DNA from: CAZBBC01 sp964489835
GTDB taxonomy: Bacteria > Calditrichota > Calditrichia > JAJRVZ01
Length of the DNA stretch: 16,475 bases
Reading direction: 5' to 3'
Assembly (NCBI GenBank): GCA_964489835.1
Contig: CAZBBC010000108.1
Coordinates: forward strand, 1 to 16,475
Shown: one piece after another, positions 13,396 to 16,475 of the stretch
How positions within the stretch are numbered: the stretch's first letter is position 1
How the letters are laid out: every line of letters starts with the position of its first letter
Program-made: the position numbers and the translations under genes
The notes under the pieces: model-generated
Seen by the model: the letters and a program-made list of their open reading frames with translations, nothing else
Told to the model about the DNA's origin: nothing
Databases searched by the model: none

Positions 13396-16374
13396 ATGTA
13401 TGCAACGGATTGCAGTCGTGGGGTAAAACGGCAAGGAAGCATTAATTTAATCATTATCTTCAGCCTGATTCTATCTTTCAATATTGCCCATGCTGATGGA
13501 AAATTTCTAAGGGGGAAAGAGAAGGAGAAATATACTTTAAACGGAAAGGCCGCTGATTTTTATGTTTCTGCGATTGGTAATGATCAATGGAGCGGGAAAC
13601 TGGCTGAACCAAACGACAAGCAATCAGACGGGCCGTTCGCCACTATCGAGCGGGCGAAATGGGCTGTCCAGGCGTTAAAAAATCAAATTTATAAAATTAA
13701 AAGCAAGGCGATTGATCCACGATTTCGCCCCTCCCCACATACCTATGGCAGCGGGAGAGATATTCTTGTTCTGATAAGAGAGGGAACTTATATCCTGGAA
13801 AATACCCTGACATTTTCTTTCCCGGATGGCGGGGAACGGGTGGAAACGGATCTACCGACCGGTGCTTTTGAATTGCATAAGTTAAAAGATTATTATGTGA
13901 CCTATGCCGCTTACCCCGGGGAAAGGCCGCTTATTACTGGTGGTCGTAAAATTCAGGGTTGGAAAAAGGGAGAGAGCGGAAAGTGGACGGTACATCTGGA
14001 TAAGCCGGATGTTGAAGAGCTCTTTGCCAATGGTCAGCGGCAGACATTAGCACGCACACCGAATAATGGATTTTTCAGAACAAAAGAACAGCCGACCGAC
14101 ACACGCTCATTCCGTTATAAAACAGGTGATATAAAATTATGGCCGGAGATGGAATCAAACCGGATAATTATTATCTCCCGTTGGAGTTCGGATAGAACCG
14201 TTATTACCCACATAAATGAGAAAAATAATATTGCCTATCTAAAAACAGCGGCAGAGGATATGGTCAATGTACCACCAAAATATTATATCGAGAATATTGA
14301 GGCACTTCTTGATTCGGCGGGAGAGTGGTATTTTGACCCGAAGAAAAAAATCCTTAGTTACATCCCGCAGGAAAATATAGGTAATCCAAACGAGGCAGAA
14401 ATTGTTTTTCCTGAGATCTCCGGTCTATTTCGTATCGTAGGAAGCAGGGAAAAACCGGTCCGCAACCTGCGATTCTACAATCTTTCATTTTCAGTTACTA
14501 AGCCGGGTGGAGAAGCAACGATTTTTCTTGAATATGCAAAAAACTGTGAAATTTTGGGAAACAGGATCCACAATATCAGCCAGACAGCGCTCAGATTGGG
14601 TCTCGGATGTTATCATAATTTGATCAGTAAAAATTTAATTCGTGATGTAAAAGGATCAGGGATCATGGTAACCGGCGATCCATGGCCGGATAAATTCAAT
14701 GATGTTGTTAGTGATAATGTCATTTCTTATAACGAAGTTATCCATTGCCGGCCGGCGGCAGGGGGAATTGGGACAGCGAATGCCCTCAGAACCACTATTT
14801 CTCACAACTATGTCTCAGATACGGGTAGTTATGGTATAACTGCCGGCAGTTGGTCCAACGTGGAAGAAGCCAACGACGGCAACCATCTGGTGGAACATAA
14901 TCATGTCTCCTATACCAATATGATTAGGGATGATGAAGGGGGTATTGCTGTCTATGGTTTAAGTCCCGGATCTGTGGTAAGAAATAATCTGGTGCATGAT
15001 GTGAGGCCTGCTGGTACCAATGAAAATGTGGGATTCTTTTTCCAGAATATGTCCTCGGGGTGGACGGTGACGGATAACATTTATTATAATCTTAAGCAGG
15101 GAGAAATGAAATTATGTGCCTGCTATCTGGTGGATAATCACTATCAGGATAATCATGTCATAGAAACACCCGTCGTCGAACCTGAACGTATTATCACCGC
15201 TAAACCTGATTTTTCATTCACTGACCTGCAGGTAAAATCTGAAAATGGATATTATACCGGAAATATTTTTTTTATTTCTGCTACCGTGTTTAATCGTGGC
15301 TCTACCGGGAACGATTATGTGCATTTATATATTGATGGAAAAGTAGCGCAGTCAGAAAAAATTCCTGTCATTGCAAATAATTATCGCAACATTGAATTCA
15401 GGCATCAGTTCTCTACACCAGGAGAGCACGCGATCGCGATTGGTACCATACCGAACAAAACAATAACGATTAAGGGTAAAACATTACCGGTGCTCTATAG
15501 CCATTTGTCTGCCGCTCTGCTGGAAGTACCGGCGGGAGATTCTGTCAAAGTAAAAGTGCAAATCCGCAATGTGCAACCCGGCGAACATAAAGAGACGGTC
15601 AATCTCTTTGTCGACCAAAAAGTAATGTTATCCAAAGATATTTTAATTCCGGAGAATGAATCGAATAAGGTTGAATTTACATTGTTATTACCTATAGGTA
15701 ACCATGCGGTCTCTATTGGAAATTACGCTCCTCTTGAAATAAGGATTTATGCATACCGAGAAGTGAATCTGGAAATGGCAGATTTCCTGACCTATTGTTC
15801 ATCGACCGCAAAACCATGTGAATTCGAATATGATCTGGCGAAAAATCGATTTAAAATAACTACTGCCGGTACCGATTTTCTGCATGCTGAGGATTCCTAT
15901 GGCACCATCTATCTGAATGATGCAATTGATAGAAATTTTGTAGCTACTGTAAAAGTGGCACAGTTTGGTGATCGTGTCAGTGAATGGTTCCGTACAGGAA
16001 TTTTTGTCCGTAATGATCTGGCAGAAAGTTGTGAATTGGACAAAGGAAGTTTGGGATCCTTCTTAATGTTTACGACGCCCAAAAGAGCCGGTGCCCAGTG
16101 GGATGAGTTTGGTGACGGCTCTATGCATAATACAAAGAGCAGAAATTATGATCGGGACGACCCCATACCGGTATGGTTAAAATTGATTCGTCATGGCGAT
16201 CGTTTTTCCGGTTATTATAGTTTTGACGGTTTAAAATGGATATTATCCAGAGAATCGGGTGCTTTACCCGGTCTGGCCAAATCGATGGATATCGGCCTGG
16301 CAGCCGGTACCAATGATCAGCGATCATCACAGGTTGTCTTCGAAGATTTCAATTTGAAAGTTGAGATAAAGTGA
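13396..16374 (+). CDS. Exported right-handed beta-helix protein, GH141-like, with two CARDB-like domains and a C-terminal beta-sandwich, 992 aa
   Basis: ATG 13396 gives a Sec signal peptide (core INLIIIFSLILSFNIAHA, cut before DG). Mature residues begin with FYVSAIGNDQWSG (55-67) and DGPFATIERAKWAVQALK, the usual opening of secreted beta-helix carbohydrate enzymes. ERPLITGGRKIQGW (176-189) and EELFANGQRQTLARTPN follow, as in GH141-type proteins (founder: a rhamnogalacturonan-II alpha-L-fucosidase). Helix coils run from about 356 to 560 (CEILGNRIHNIS, HNLISKNLIRDV, HNYVSDTG), with DDEGGIAVYG as a possible active-site region. Two diverged CARDB-like repeats follow (about 605-695 and 705-790). 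The C-terminus (about 795-992) looks like a DUF1349/LamG-type concanavalin-like sandwich. It may be a fucosidase, another glycosidase or a lyase; GH141 membership is inference. It is the last gene in the window. Confidence 0.75.
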   Translation: MYATDCSRGVKRQGSINLIIIFSLILSFNIAHADGKFLRGKEKEKYTLNGKAADFYVSAIGNDQWSGKLAEPNDKQSDGPFATIERAKWAVQALKNQIYKIKSKAIDPRFRPSPHTYGSGRDILVLIREGTYILENTLTFSFPDGGERVETDLPTGAFELHKLKDYYVTYAAYPGERPLITGGRKIQGWKKGESGKWTVHLDKPDVEELFANGQRQTLARTPNNGFFRTKEQPTDTRSFRYKTGDIKLWPEMESNRIIIISRWSSDRTVITHINEKNNIAYLKTAAEDMVNVPPKYYIENIEALLDSAGEWYFDPKKKILSYIPQENIGNPNEAEIVFPEISGLFRIVGSREKPVRNLRFYNLSFSVTKPGGEATIFLEYAKNCEILGNRIHNISQTALRLGLGCYHNLISKNLIRDVKGSGIMVTGDPWPDKFNDVVSDNVISYNEVIHCRPAAGGIGTANALRTTISHNYVSDTGSYGITAGSWSNVEEANDGNHLVEHNHVSYTNMIRDDEGGIAVYGLSPGSVVRNNLVHDVRPAGTNENVGFFFQNMSSGWTVTDNIYYNLKQGEMKLCACYLVDNHYQDNHVIETPVVEPERIITAKPDFSFTDLQVKSENGYYTGNIFFISATVFNRGSTGNDYVHLYIDGKVAQSEKIPVIANNYRNIEFRHQFSTPGEHAIAIGTIPNKTITIKGKTLPVLYSHLSAALLEVPAGDSVKVKVQIRNVQPGEHKETVNLFVDQKVMLSKDILIPENESNKVEFTLLLPIGNHAVSIGNYAPLEIRIYAYREVNLEMADFLTYCSSTAKPCEFEYDLAKNRFKITTAGTDFLHAEDSYGTIYLNDAIDRNFVATVKVAQFGDRVSEWFRTGIFVRNDLAESCELDKGSLGSFLMFTTPKRAGAQWDEFGDGSMHNTKSRNYDRDDPIPVWLKLIRHGDRFSGYYSFDGLKWILSRESGALPGLAKSMDIGLAAGTNDQRSSQVVFEDFNLKVEIK

Positions 16375-16388
16375 TTCTGCAAAAATAA

Positions 16389-16443
16389 GGAAATATTTCC
16401 GGTAGGTATTGAATAAAAATATGAATATTATTCATATTTATTC
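16389..16443. terminator. AT-rich palindromes after the beta-helix gene, possible terminator or protein-binding site
   Basis: GGAAATATTTCC (16389-16400) is a perfect palindrome. GAATAAAAATATGAAT (16411-16426) and ATTCATATTTATTC (16430-16443) pair with one bulged base around ATT. There is no T run after the stem, so this is not a textbook Rho-independent terminator. It is the only structure I see in the last 100 bases. Confidence 0.3.
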
Positions 16444-16475
16444 TGCAACCTGACCGGCAATATTTAGTCTCAACT

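Overview
The window looks like part of a polysaccharide-utilisation locus from an uncultured, fairly AT-rich, Gram-negative-type bacterium. The evidence for this is Sec, lipoprotein and Tat export signals on large glycosidases, a URO-D-family protein coupled to a GH38 gene, and a GxxExxY gene inside inverted repeats. This combination occurs in Bacteroidota/Calditrichota-like and Planctomycetes-Verrucomicrobia-Lentisphaerae-like genomes. I cannot fix the phylum from the sequence alone. No SusC/SusD pair, regulator or sulfatase is visible.

All real genes lie on the + strand. (1) 2-1534: 3' part of a GH29 alpha-L-fucosidase with chitobiase-C-like and PA14 domains, cut by the window edge. (2) 1718-5302: exported GH38 alpha-mannosidase-like enzyme. 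(3) 5299-6312: URO-D-superfamily protein, overlapping the GH38 stop by 4 bp. (4) 6338-6867: a cassette of about 530 bp with 36-bp inverted ends around a GxxExxY gene broken by an in-frame TGA. (5) 6894-8216: MFS sugar-porter transporter with a TTG start. (6) 8221-8279: a 59-bp chimeric scar made of two pieces of the GH29 gene. (7) 8573-11833: lipoprotein GH106 alpha-L-rhamnosidase. (8) 11847-11953: a gene-less palindromic element built from 9-bp units, followed by a GC-rich structured segment (11981-12073). (9) 12113-13114: Tat-exported GH20-like TIM-barrel protein. (10) 13165-13336: three C-run/G-run stem-loops. (11) 13396-16374: exported GH141-like beta-helix protein with CARDB-like and C-terminal beta-sandwich domains.

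Together the enzymes point to stepwise trimming of a glycan rich in deoxysugars (fucose, rhamnose) and mannose outside the cytoplasm or in the periplasm, with monosaccharide uptake by the MFS porter. The URO-D protein is an intracellular partner of unknown reaction.

The least ordinary parts lie between the genes. Most gaps after 6312 hold a repeat, palindrome or gene scar. Two of these have inverted ends made of 9-bp-period units, which suggests related mobile cassettes, one carrying a GxxExxY gene and one empty. The 59-bp GH29 chimera records a duplication plus deletion, or a template-switch event, inside this locus.
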